Assembly (NCBI RefSeq): GCF_014898055.3
Contig: NW_023601212.1
Coordinates: 33,964,329 to 34,028,328, forward strand
Source of the DNA: Talpa occidentalis
Taxonomy: Eukaryota > Chordata > Mammalia > Eulipotyphla > Talpidae
Direction: 5' to 3'
Length of the DNA stretch: 64,000 bases
Part shown: positions 55,506-64,000 of the stretch, piece by piece
Numbering within the stretch: position 1 is the first letter of the stretch
Layout: the number at the start of each line of letters is the position of its first letter
Notes under the pieces: generated by a model
Seen by the model: only the letters and a program-made list of their open reading frames with translations
Databases searched by the model: none
What the model was told of the DNA's origin: nothing
Translations under genes and position numbers: made by a program

Positions 55506-55855
55506 TAAGAGAAAAATTTTACTTGCACAAATGTCCTATCTTCAGATACTGCTTTGTGTTCAAAGGCCCAGGTACTCTTACATGTACATAGCAGTTCACT
55601 TAGCAGTCATAACATGTACAACCTCATCTACCAATTTAAACCAGTAAGATGACATATATTTAATTTAGGTATTTACTGTCAAGTGTGAAAGCAGTTACTG
55701 CATCACCCAGGAGCATCTAGAAATTTAGAATCTTATGTTTCACGCTAGACTTCCTAAATCAGAATTTGCACTTTTAACAAGATCCCCAGGTGAGACAAGC
55801 ACCCCTAAAGTTAGAGAAGCTCTGCAGATGCCCAAGAATGTACATCTCTGTCACC
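55506..55855. other. Unassigned sequence
   Basis: No gene or repeat recognised. Confidence 0.4.
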
Positions 55856-55859
55856 CTTA

Positions 55860-56930
55860 AAAAATATACAAATGGAACTACATCAGGCGAAAAAGTTTGT
55901 TTCTATACAATGATAGAAATGATCATTAAAACACAGACACCCTACTGAATGGGAGAAAATATTTGTACATCATACCTCTGACAAGAGGCTAATATCCAAG
56001 ATCCACAAAGAATTCATACAACTCAACAAAAAGAAAACAAAGGACCCAATCAAAGAATGGGCATATGAGCTGAGTGAATAGTTTTCTATAGAAGATAAGC
56101 AGATGGCCAACAAACACATGAAAAAAGGGTTCATTATCACTTGTTATCAGGGAAATGGAGATCAAAATGACAATGCCATACTGCCTCACTCCATGAATGG
56201 CCCATATTAAATAAACCAGAAACAGCAAATATTGGTGAGGGTATAGAGAAAAAGGAACATTCTCACATTGTTGGGGTGATATAGACTGGTCCAGTTCCTA
56301 TGGAAAATAATATGGAAGGTCCTCAAAATAGGACTTCCATATGATCTAACAGTTTTACTCCTAGGAGTTTACCCATAGAATGCAAAATCACTAATTTGAA
56401 GAGATATATGCATTCCTATGTTCACTGAAGCACTATTTATAATAGCCAAGTTATAGAAACAATCTATAAGTGCCTGATGACAGAGCAGTGGATTAAGATG
56501 TAAAGTGATCTCTCTCTTTGTCCACACACACACACACACGCGCGCGAATCGTGGAATATTATTTGGTTATAAAACAAAGATGAACTCTTGTTATTTGTGA
56601 CAACATAGGTGGAATTATGGAGGGGGTTATGCTAAGTAAAGTAAGTCAGAGAGAGGAAGACAAACACCAGATGATTTCACTCATGTATGGAACAGACAGA
56701 AACAAAACAAAGGAACTGAAAAAACTAAACCAAGACAAAGCATAGAGATATTACTGCAGAGTGAAGGCTACTAGAAGGGGAAAGGAAGCAGGGGTGGAAA
56801 CCTAGGGGAGAGGGGGACCAATGGCTTATGACAAAGAAATATGGGTGCTTTGGTGCTGTGTGTGATATGGTACATACATCTGAGAAGATGTGAACTAAAA
56901 ATATTAACAGGCAATTTTGATAAAAAGTCA
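55860..56930 (+). mobile_element. Old L1: ORF2 C-terminal region and 3'UTR
   Basis: Starts 'aaatggaactacatcagg', runs through 'cctactgaatgggagaaaatattt', 'gctaatatccaagatcc', 'caacaaacacatgaaaaaagg', 'agtttacccatagaatgc' and 'gaattatggagggggttatgc', to 3'UTR 'tatgggtgctttggtgctg'. Microsatellite (CA)n(CG)n at 56,523-56,546 lies inside. Frames broken by stops and indels. Confidence 0.85.
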
Positions 56931-58180
56931 GGATTGGAATGACTGATCTTAGGGAGTGACTTTATAGTGACACAGATTTACCTCACCCTAATTTGCTAAA
57001 TCATTTGTGGATACTTTAGAAAAGTTGACTTTGAAAAAATAAAAATAGATACCGTGTGCTCCCACAGGGAACAGTACAAACATAGATAATATCTCAGTAG
57101 GGTGAAATGTTATTTAAAATCAATATTTGTGTAAACAGTTGAATATTAATAATCTTTTTTGGAAGAATAAATAAAGAATCCTTGGTTGCTGAATAGTGAG
57201 AAATCCAATGGACTCAAATTTTAATAGACTATGTAGGAAGATGGGTTAGAATTGACTAAAAATGTATAGCAAAGTAACACAAACTTGTAAGAACACAGAA
57301 TGAATACAAAGACCAGGAATCTGTCCAGATATTTAGTCTTTATTTTTGTCTCCTCTACTTATTCTGACAAATGCTGTGTTTTTGTGAATGCATCCAGTGT
57401 GTGGAATTGGATGCAATGAGCTGAGACGGAAAAATGTAAATGCTACATATACAGCTCTTCTCCAGCTACGTGCAGGTCACTGAGAGGTGGATGCCTCAGG
57501 AAAAGCTATAATTTTAACAAATGACTGAGTAAGCAGAATGATCCATCCCTTGTTTTGGTTTTCTCTTCTCTGCCATTAAGAACAATATGCTAATAGGAAA
57601 AGAACAAACATTATATAAAAAGAATTAAAACTCAAGAGGGAAATAAATGATTAAGAGAACACATAGCTATAAATTTTCATGCCTCAAAATTATTTGCCAG
57701 TAGAGGCAACAGCTTGCAGGTGTGTTCCCAGAAATACTGCTGGTGTGGGGAATTCTCCCAACATCTGACACCTGCCTTGGGGTTTGGTTCCCAAGGCTTT
57801 GCCTTTCCCACTGCCCCAGGATATCCCTACAGCCAACATTCTTCAACTGAATGTGCTCAACCCTTCCTTTTGCTACAAACAACACAAAATAGCTTTTAAC
57901 TGGCTGTTCTAAAAGCATTATTCACAATTAAAGGAGGCAGCTTATAAGGCCTTAAGTATGTTAAATTTGGGGTTATGTTCAGTGGTACCTGGAGTTAATA
58001 CTGAAGTTTCAGGAGATCCTTTTGTTTGTCACACTGGGTTCAGCAACATACCCTCTGGTGGCTTGAAATTAGGCATGGTGGGTGTATTTACCCCTTGGAA
58101 ATGAGAAAATGCTACAAACCAAGTTTTTTTTTTTTTTTTTTGTAAAAGCTTACATGGATATCCTTGATAAGTGTATTAAG
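56931..58180. other. Unassigned sequence
   Basis: No gene, RNA or confident repeat. A T-run at 58,124-58,141 has no identifiable element attached. Confidence 0.4.
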
Positions 58181-58194
58181 AACTATAAAAATAC

Positions 58195-58326
58195 GGGCCT
58201 CCCCTGGTGGCTCAGTGGGTTGAGCGCTGGGCTGCGAGGCTGCCGGCAGCCGCTGCTGCGCTGGTTTGTTCCCTGGCCGCCGGCGAGGGTCCCACAGAAA
58301 AAAAAAACAAAACAAACAAAAAAAAA
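58195..58326 (+). mobile_element. Short SINE: tRNA-like head only, A-tailed, with TSD
   Basis: Body 58,195-58,297 matches only the head of subfamily A: 'gggcctcccctggtggctca', 'gttgagcgctggg', mutated B box 'ggtttgttccc', to 'gagggtcccacag'. The usual 200-bp body and T+ tail are absent; an A-rich tail with C interruptions (58,298-58,326) follows directly. A 14-bp TSD with one mismatch, aactataaaaat(a/g)c, lies at 58,181-58,194 and 58,327-58,340. The TSD shows the short form itself was inserted, rather than being a later deletion of a full copy. Confidence 0.88.
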
Positions 58327-58444
58327 AACTATAAAAATGCAATGCAAAAATGAAAATGTAGTAAACCTAGAAGTTTTTATTTTCATCGTTTTTTGTAAAT
58401 TCCAGTTCTCTTTCCTGTATAGTGACTAATTCTTAAAAAAAATG

Positions 58445-59585
58445 TATACTTGTTCTGGATAATTCTTATAACTTCATGAATTAACTATGGTTTAAAGTGG
58501 TTGTGAACATTTTATGCATGGATTCATTTATGCTAGATTCTTCTATGTCTGTCATCTTTTGTTCAATGTTATGCCTCATTAATCTAAAGTTTAGTTTCAT
58601 GACTGTGTGTGTACCCCCAATAGTAGACTACCTTTTTGCAGATATTTGGATTGTGTCCTCCTTGGGGTTATTATAACTGCACATATATATGCACTTCTGT
58701 TGGATATACCTAGGGCTGATATATCTGCATCAAAGAATATGTGGATGTTCAACTTTAGCAAACCCTACTGAAGAGTTTTCCAAAGAGACTGTAAAAATTT
58801 ATATTCCCATCAGCAATGTATGAGAGTTGTGTCTCTAAAATTCTCATCAAGACTCAGTAATGCCCATCTTCTTAACTTGAGCCATTCTCGTGTGTGTGTG
58901 TGTGTGTGTGTGTGGTGGATTCTCACTGTGGCTCTAATTTGTGTTTCTTTGAAGAACAAAGACTTTAAGCATCATTTCAATGCTTACTGGTAATTTGCAC
59001 TTGTATGTTTTTGAAGTAACACTTTAAGGTGTTTTGGTCTCTTTTTCTAATTTTCTACTGATTTGTTATTTTCCATTGACTTATAGGGGTTTTTTCTCAC
59101 TTTTGGAAATGAGTCCTTTTCTACTGAGAGTCAAATGAGCCCTGAACTATTGAGAATATGTCTAACTTTTAGATTTGCCTTTTCTCTCTCTTAATGGATA
59201 TTTTCATTATTAACAGATACATTTCTATTTTAATATAGTCAAATCAGTAGCTTTTTGTGTTCAGCTTTAAACAATATTAAAATTATATTTTATGTTTTAC
59301 TATCAGTGTTGAGATCTAACTTTAACTGGAATTATTTATGTAAGTATGAACTAGAGGTCATATTTCCACCATCTTCACCAAAGATAATAGTTCTTATCAT
59401 ATTTTTTAAATACACAGTCTTTCATCAAATCCTAAAACATGAATATACTAAATCACTACTCTATTTGTCTGTCGTTACACAAATAATGCTTGACATAATT
59501 CATACTGTCTTCATATATTATAGTGCACCTTCCTTACATTTTCATCAAGATTGTATTTACTGTTGAACTTTCAGTTTACATATAC
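58445..59585 (-). mobile_element. Ancient L1, minus strand
   Basis: 'gggttattataactgcacatatatatgcac', 'gtttccaaagagactgtaaaaatttatattcccatcagcaatgtatgagag', 'ctgtggctctaatttgtgtttc' and 'ttgacttataggggttttttc' follow the reverse complement of old L1 ORF2. (TG)n at 58,891-58,915 lies inside. No frames survive. Confidence 0.7.
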
Positions 59586-59708
59586 ATCTTAGAAATTACT
59601 TCCCTATTTACAGATGTACATATATTAAAATTTTCAAAGTGATCATATTACATATATTGTGTTGTCCTTTTTATACTTATCAGATTTCTGCATCAAGATT
59701 ACACAGAG

Positions 59709-59981
59709 GGGGCCTCCCGGTGTCGCAGCAGGTTGAGTGCCACACTGCAAGGCTGTCTGTGGCCTCTGCAGTACGGGTTCAATTCTCGGCCGGCCAGGGA
59801 GAGACCCATATGGCATGGCGGACCTCTCCTACCTTGCCTGCTGCTCCCCTCAGCAGTGTCTTCAGTCTGTCTGCCTATTCTGCTCCCTGCTCTGTCCTTG
59901 GTGAATTCTCTCACCTTCCTACATCTCTGACCTGTATCCCAGTTCTTGTATAAATAAATAAAAATAAATAAGTCTTTAAAA
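59709..59981 (+). mobile_element. tRNA-derived T+ SINE, subfamily C, first of three in a row
   Basis: 'ggggcctcccggtgtcgcag', 'ggttgagtgccacactg', B box 'ggttcaattct', 'gtgtcttcagtctgtctgcc', tail 'aaataaataagtcttta'. Left flank aagattacacagag at 59,695-59,708; right flank begins aagattaca at 59,982. Confidence 0.92.
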
Positions 59982-59992
59982 AAGATTACATG

Positions 59993-60227
59993 GTGGGGTC
60001 TCCCTGGTGGCTCAAGGGATTAAGACACAGCCGATGAAGCTATCCTACCCACATGGCACAGCAGACCTCTGGTGACTCGCCAGCTGCTCCCCTCAGTAGT
60101 GTATTACAGGTCAATCCACCTGTTCTGTTCCCCACTCTGTCACTGGTGAATCCTCTCAGCCCCCCACCCACACCTATGGCCTGCACCCTTGTTCTTGTAT
60201 GCATAAATAAATAAATATTTTTAAAAA
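59993..60227 (+). mobile_element. tRNA-derived T+ SINE, subfamily B, B box deleted, second in a row
   Basis: 'ggggtctccctggtggctca' and 'attaagacacagccgatgaagctatcc' join directly to 'tacccacatggcacagcag', so about 45 bp holding the B box are missing. Tail 'gtatgcataaataaataaat'. Followed by aagattacacagag at 60,228-60,241, an exact repeat of the 59,695 flank. Confidence 0.9.
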
Positions 60228-60241
60228 AAGATTACACAGAG

Positions 60242-60490
60242 GGCCTCTATGGTGGCCTAGGGGTTAAGTCTCAGTGCAATCACTGCGGGAGAGTGAGTTC
60301 AATTCCTGGCCATGGAGCTAATCCACATGGTGCAGCAGATCTCTCCTGTGTCTCACCTTCCGCTCCCCTTAGCAGTGTATTTCAGTGGATTCACCTGTCC
60401 TGCTCCCCGCTCTGTCTCTAGTAAATCCTCTCACCCCCATCCATACCCCCCTTCATATTTCTGTTCTACACCACAGTACTTCTATGCAAA
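60242..60490 (+). mobile_element. tRNA-derived T+ SINE, subfamily B, third in a row
   Basis: 'ggcctctatggtggcctagg', 'ggttaagtctcagtgcaatc', B box 'agttcaattcc', 'gtatttcagtggattcacc', A-rich tail lacking a clear AATAAA/TCTT. Followed by a diverged 'aaaattacat'. Confidence 0.88.
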
Positions 60491-60814
60491 AAAAAAAGAA
60501 AATTACATACATCTTATGAAACATTTTGGTAAGTGTTCCATTCCTCTTCACTCTCCTCAAAGTTTTTTAGTAAGACTAATAGCAGTGCTTTAACTGTCTG
60601 TTAAAAATCATCAAACATGTGGTAGAATTATTTGGACTTCGAGCTTTTTAATTGGGGCAAGGTTTTCAACAGTAAGAAGTACAATCTATTTCATAGATGC
60701 AAGACTAATTTCATTTTCTTGAGGGGGGCGGTTGGCAAGTTGTATTTTTCTAGTATTTTATCCTTTCCATTAAAATGTGCAGCCATGACATGATTTACTT
60801 TATTCTGATAGGAT
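60491..60814. other. Unassigned sequence
   Basis: No gene or repeat recognised. Confidence 0.4.
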
Positions 60815-60828
60815 CATCTTCAGTTTAT

Positions 60829-61102
60829 TTTATTTATTTATTTTAAGATTTATTTATTTATTTATATGAGCACAGTGTACAGTCAGAAGCAAAGGAAGGT
60901 GAGAGAATTCACCAGAGCCAGAGTGGGGAACAGATCAGGCAGATGAAGTACACTGCTGAGGGGAGCAGTGAGCGTGGCACGAGAGGTCCGCTGCGCTATG
61001 TGGGACCCTCACCGGCAGCCGGGAATTGAACTGGTGCTGCAGAGGCCGTGGGAAGCTTCGCAGCCCAGTGCTCAACCTCTGCACCACTGGGGAGGAGGCC
61101 CT
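60829..61102 (-). mobile_element. tRNA-derived T+ SINE, subfamily A, minus strand
   Basis: Head at the right ('caccactggggaggaggcc'), B box 'gggaattgaac' on plus, tail 'tattttaagatttatttattt'. A 14-bp TSD with one mismatch, cat(c/t)ttcagtttat, lies at 60,815-60,828 and 61,103-61,116. Confidence 0.92.
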
Positions 61103-61116
61103 CATTTTCAGTTTAT

Positions 61117-61585
61117 GTATTTACTATCTTATTTTCTTTCCCCTATTTTGGTGTGTTAATTTTCTTTCCTTTCCCTAAATTCTTGATACAGACATATCAA
61201 TAGTTTGTTGTAATTTATAAGACACACATTTAAACTTGTAAGTACTGTTCTCTATTCTATATATTTTCTGACCTTCTGGATGTGGCCCACTGTTCATATC
61301 CATTATTAAAACTTGTTGTATGACCTTTTATATTGGCAATCCATTAAATGACACATGTGCATAAAAAAAGAGAGTATTCTAGAACTTTATCTACAGTGTT
61401 GTGTACAGTGAATGAGGTCTAGTTTGTTACAAATGGTCTTCAAGTGTCCTATGGTCCTGGTCTTCAAGTGTCCTATGGTTCTTGTCTATTAGTTATGATA
61501 TACACTCCACATTCCATTATGAATATGGACTTGTATCACTTAATTTTTCTTTGTATTTATTCACTTGTTTTAGTACTACAAATCT
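61117..61585. other. Unassigned sequence with a short tandem duplication
   Basis: 'ggtcttcaagtgtcctat' occurs twice in tandem (24-bp period) at about 61,435-61,480. No gene recognised. Confidence 0.45.
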
Positions 61586-61589
61586 CATT

Positions 61590-61846
61590 TTAAAGATTTA
61601 TTTTTATTTATTTATGAAAAGAAAAACTGAGGTATAGGCCAGAGGTATGGGTGGTGAGTAGATTCACCAGAGACAGAGTGGGGAACAGAACAGGCAGATC
61701 TATTGAATACACTGCTGAGGGCAGCAGTGGGTGAGACAAGAGAGGTCTGCTGCGCCATATATGGATTAGCTCCCTGACCAGAGAATGAACTCAGGCCAAA
61801 GTGGAGATAGCACTGAGACTTAACCCGTAGGCCACCAAGGAGGCCG
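61590..61846 (-). mobile_element. tRNA-derived T+ SINE, subfamily B, minus strand
   Basis: Head at the right ('ggccaccaaggaggcc'), B box degraded, tail 'taaagatttatttttatttattt'. Among the more diverged copies. TSD not clear. Confidence 0.85.
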
Positions 61847-62160
61847 TGGTTTTTCTCTGTTTAAAAATTCTCAAGAAAAAAGTCAGATGTGGGTGAAGGG
61901 ATAGTTACGCTAATGCTTTCAGTTATGTTGAATGTAAACAAACATTTATGGAATGTTTCAGGGTCCTGGCTTCATTTAGATAGTTTAATATAACTTATTA
62001 CCACTCAGTGGTCTTAGGGGTGTCACTAAGGCAGTCAGGTTTTTCCTTTAGAAAATTAATTTTGCTTATTGCAAATAATTCATTGATATGCAATGACTGT
62101 TAAGCAAACTTTGGAGAGCACTAATTTTTTTCCACTAGGGGAGGCAAAAAAAATATATAA
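61847..62160. other. Unassigned sequence
   Basis: No gene or repeat recognised; left flank of the second L1. Confidence 0.4.
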
Positions 62161-62164
62161 GGCA

Positions 62165-62700
62165 GTCCCTGTGCTGTTGGGGGAAGTCAGGGACCCCTAC
62201 AATCACCCTATGAATCTGAGAGAGGGAAGACCCCGAAACAGGGGTCAGTAGGGAAGTGCATACAGAGCAAAGCTGCTGCAGGCTTCTGGTGCCTGCCTGA
62301 GCTTTGGGACCGAGTAGAACTGGGATGTGGGATCCATTATCAAAGTGAACTGGAGGCACCACACCAGGAGGGCACAACCCCTGAGCCACAGTTGGAAGTC
62401 AAAGACCCACACAATCACCCTCTGGATCTGAGAGAGGGTGGACCCTGAAACAGGGGTCACTAAGGAAATGTGCATGGAGTAAAGCTACTGCAGGCCTCTG
62501 GTGCCTGCCTGAGCTTTGGAACTGCCTTGCACTGGGGTTCAGGATCCTCCATCAAAGTAAACTGTGGGCACCAGGAAAGCATAGCTCCTGCACCATTGTT
62601 GGAAGACAGGGACCCCACGACCTCCTTTGGGAACTGAGAGAGGAACTACTCCTCAAACTAAGTCAGGGACCCCAAGATTCCCTTGTGGAACTGAGTAAAC
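62165..62700 (+). promoter_or_regulatory. Monomer-type repeated L1 5'UTR
   Basis: A roughly 210-bp unit repeats head to tail. The word 'gaccc' with its context recurs at 62,192, 62,404 and 62,612 (spacing 212 and 208). Units 1 and 2 share 'aatcaccct', 'atctgagagaggg', 'aaacaggggtca' and 'ggtgcctgcctgagctttgg'. A third partial unit (from about 62,588) and a shorter fourth piece (from about 62,662) lead to ORF1. Mouse L1 promoters have this design; by analogy it would be a Pol II promoter. Confidence 0.8.
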
Positions 62701-62899
62701 ACAGAGGGAGAGGATCTTCAGGGATAGCACCCACCAGCATACTCACAGCATCACTACCCTTGTGGAGTTTTGACATAACAGTGCTGGACTCAGTCTGGTC
62801 ACCAAATTCCAACATCACAGAAGTGATACTTGCCATACCAGTAGCAGTGTCCCAACACATAGAATAAATGAGAAAATAAACAACAGTAATATATAAATA

Positions 62900-63783
62900 A
62901 AATCAGCCACCAGGACTCAACAACAATGACATGGAAGAACTCCTCTGGGTGCCAGATAGAGAATTTAAAATTATCATGATTAAAAATCATAAAGAAGACA
63001 AAAAAGAAAAGAATGATATGAGAAAAATAATTGATGAACTGAAGAATGTAATTGAGTCCCTTAAAAAGGAAATGAAAGAAATGCAGGAGATCAAAAGATT
63101 AGTGGAGGAGCTAAGGAACTATGGGAAAAGCAACAAAAACAGAATTGATGAAACGGAAGAATGAATCAGTACTCTTGAAGATACAGAAATAAAAAGAATC
63201 AAAAAGGAAAAGGAAAGAGAAGTACAAAGGAAAAAGAATGAAGAAACACTTTGAGAACTATCTAACACCATGAGGAAAGGAAATATAAGAGTTACAGGAA
63301 TCCCATAAGGTGAGGTGAGAGACCAAGGAACTGAAAAACTATTCAAGGAGATAACTGAAGAGAACTTTCCAAGCATGAAGGAGGAGATGAATAAATAGAC
63401 ATATAAGAAACAGGTAGAACACCAAATTACCACAATGAAAGGAAAACTACAGCAAGACATATACTAGTAAAGCTTTCACGCATCGAAGACAAATAAAATA
63501 TAATGAAGCTGACAAGGGGGAAGGAACAGATAACCTATAAAGGAAAACTAATGAGGCTGATATCAGATTTCTCTAAAGAAACACTATGGGCAAGAAGAGA
63601 ATGGAGTGATGTGTTCAACTAACTCCAAACAACAAATTCCAACCAAGAATAATTTACCCTGCAAAGTTCTCCTTCCTCTATGAAGAATAAATAGGGACCT
63701 CTCAGACAAACAATCTCTAGAAATTCATTAAAATACTCCCACTCCAAAAAAATACTACAGGAAGTCCTAAAGTTAAAACCAAC
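62900..63783 (+). pseudogene. L1 ORF1: L1 ORF1 relic with several stops
   Basis: From about 62,931 the frame aligns with the full-length copy's ORF1 (EELLWVPDREFKI versus EELLSLPEREFKI) and keeps the coiled coil (ESLKKEMKEMQEI), the 'LEDTEIKRIKKEKEREV' segment and 'NIRVTGIP' of the RRM. Stop codons follow 'RIDETEE', 'KKNEETL' and 'VTGIP', and a stop at 62,898 cuts off the N-terminus. It retains the base missing near 17,440 in the other copy. Nonfunctional. Confidence 0.9.
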
Positions 63784-63843
63784 AGAGGAAAGAATAAGAA
63801 GAACACAAAAGGCAAGGAATAAAACCACAAAAAGACAAACAAA

Positions 63844-64000
63844 ATGTCAAATACAGCTGCCAATGTATCAATATTAACTCTGCATGTAAATGGACTAAAC
63901 ACATCAATAAAAAGACACAGAGTAGCAAGCTGGATTAGAAAACAAAATCCAATATTTTGCTGTCTACAAGTAACACATTTAACTACAAAAGATAAGCATA
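63844..64000 (+). pseudogene. L1 ORF2: L1 ORF2 start (endonuclease), partial, catalytic residues changed
   Basis: Open from ATG 63,844 to the window end, matching the endonuclease N-terminus residue for residue with the copy at 16,682. Position 14 is His (…LTLHVNG…) instead of the catalytic Asn, and position 43 is Val (CLQVTHL) instead of the catalytic Glu. So the endonuclease would be inactive even though this part of the frame is open. Cut by the window edge. Confidence 0.9.

Larger units (their letters stand above)
62165..64000 (+). mobile_element. 5' end of a second, decayed L1 (runs off the window)
   Basis: Plus-strand L1 with a repeated 5'UTR (62,165 to about 62,700), an ORF1 relic, a short spacer and the first 52 codons of ORF2. 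The order and spacing match the full-length copy at 12,668-18,946, but the 5'UTR sequence is unrelated by eye. Its 3' end and TSD lie outside the window. Confidence 0.92.

Noticed and set aside
4848..61846. tRNA genes at the SINE heads
   Set aside because: A and B boxes are present, but there is no cloverleaf with a usable anticodon arm and each head continues into a SINE body with TSDs.
62135..62475. Two similar minus-strand ORFs as a duplicated gene
   Set aside because: Their similarity comes from the two L1 5'UTR monomers on the plus strand.
1..64000. CRISPR array, operon, phage or bacterial mobile system
   Set aside because: No spaced short repeats of that kind, no dense same-strand genes. 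All coding remnants are L1 and the SINE/LTR content is mammalian.

Overview
This is a gene-poor stretch of a placental mammal's nuclear genome. I see no host protein-coding gene and no structural RNA gene that I can support. The recognisable content is almost entirely transposable elements: LINE-1 (L1) copies of several ages, 23 copies of one tRNA-derived SINE family, a solo endogenous retroviral LTR, and older relics resembling MIR, L2, MaLR LTRs and a DNA transposon. The SINE has a tRNA-like head with A and B boxes, a roughly 200-bp unrelated body, and a tail with AATAAA repeats and a TCTT(T) Pol III terminator (the 'T+' SINE class). That architecture points to a laurasiatherian; a rhinolophoid-type bat is my best guess, but the species is not proved from sequence alone.

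Layout. 1-11,100: mostly old, unassigned DNA with MIR-like relics, an old L1 3' end and three SINEs. 11,140-12,013: a 5'-truncated L1 with target-site duplications (TSDs). 12,668-18,946: a full-length minus-strand L1 (CpG-rich 5'UTR, ORF1, ORF2, 3'UTR, poly-A) bounded by a perfect 14-bp TSD; ORF1 carries one single-base frameshift and ORF2 two. 19,100-31,600: SINEs, L1 3' ends, a Tigger-like relic, a MaLR-like LTR and microsatellites. 31,600-42,100: mainly unassigned sequence with old L1, L2 and MaLR relics. 42,147-46,310: dense nesting, with an LTR inside an L1, an L1 3' end inside an older L1, and a truncated L1 with TSDs. 47,200-50,600: the longest stretch without a recognised repeat. 50,600-52,700: a composite L1 with two 3'UTR units and a SINE inside it, then two SINEs, one of which appears to have carried 3' flanking sequence. 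53,825-54,040: a homopurine tract. 55,860-61,850: old L1s, an unusual short A-tailed SINE, and three SINEs inserted head to tail. 62,165-64,000: the 5' end of a second, decayed plus-strand L1 with a repeated (monomer-like) 5'UTR.

How it fits together. L1 ORF1p and ORF2p make up the retrotransposition machinery, and SINEs of this kind are moved by it. The many TSDs, A-rich tails and nested insertions show repeated rounds of target-primed reverse transcription. No L1 copy here can make intact proteins as written. The best candidates for something not routinely annotated are the SINE with an apparent Pol III read-through transduction (52,365-52,668), the short tRNA-only A-tailed SINE (58,195-58,326), the L1 carrying two 3'UTR units within one TSD pair (50,619-51,807), the monomer-type L1 5'UTR (62,165-62,700), and the long antisense ORF in the full-length L1's 5'UTR.
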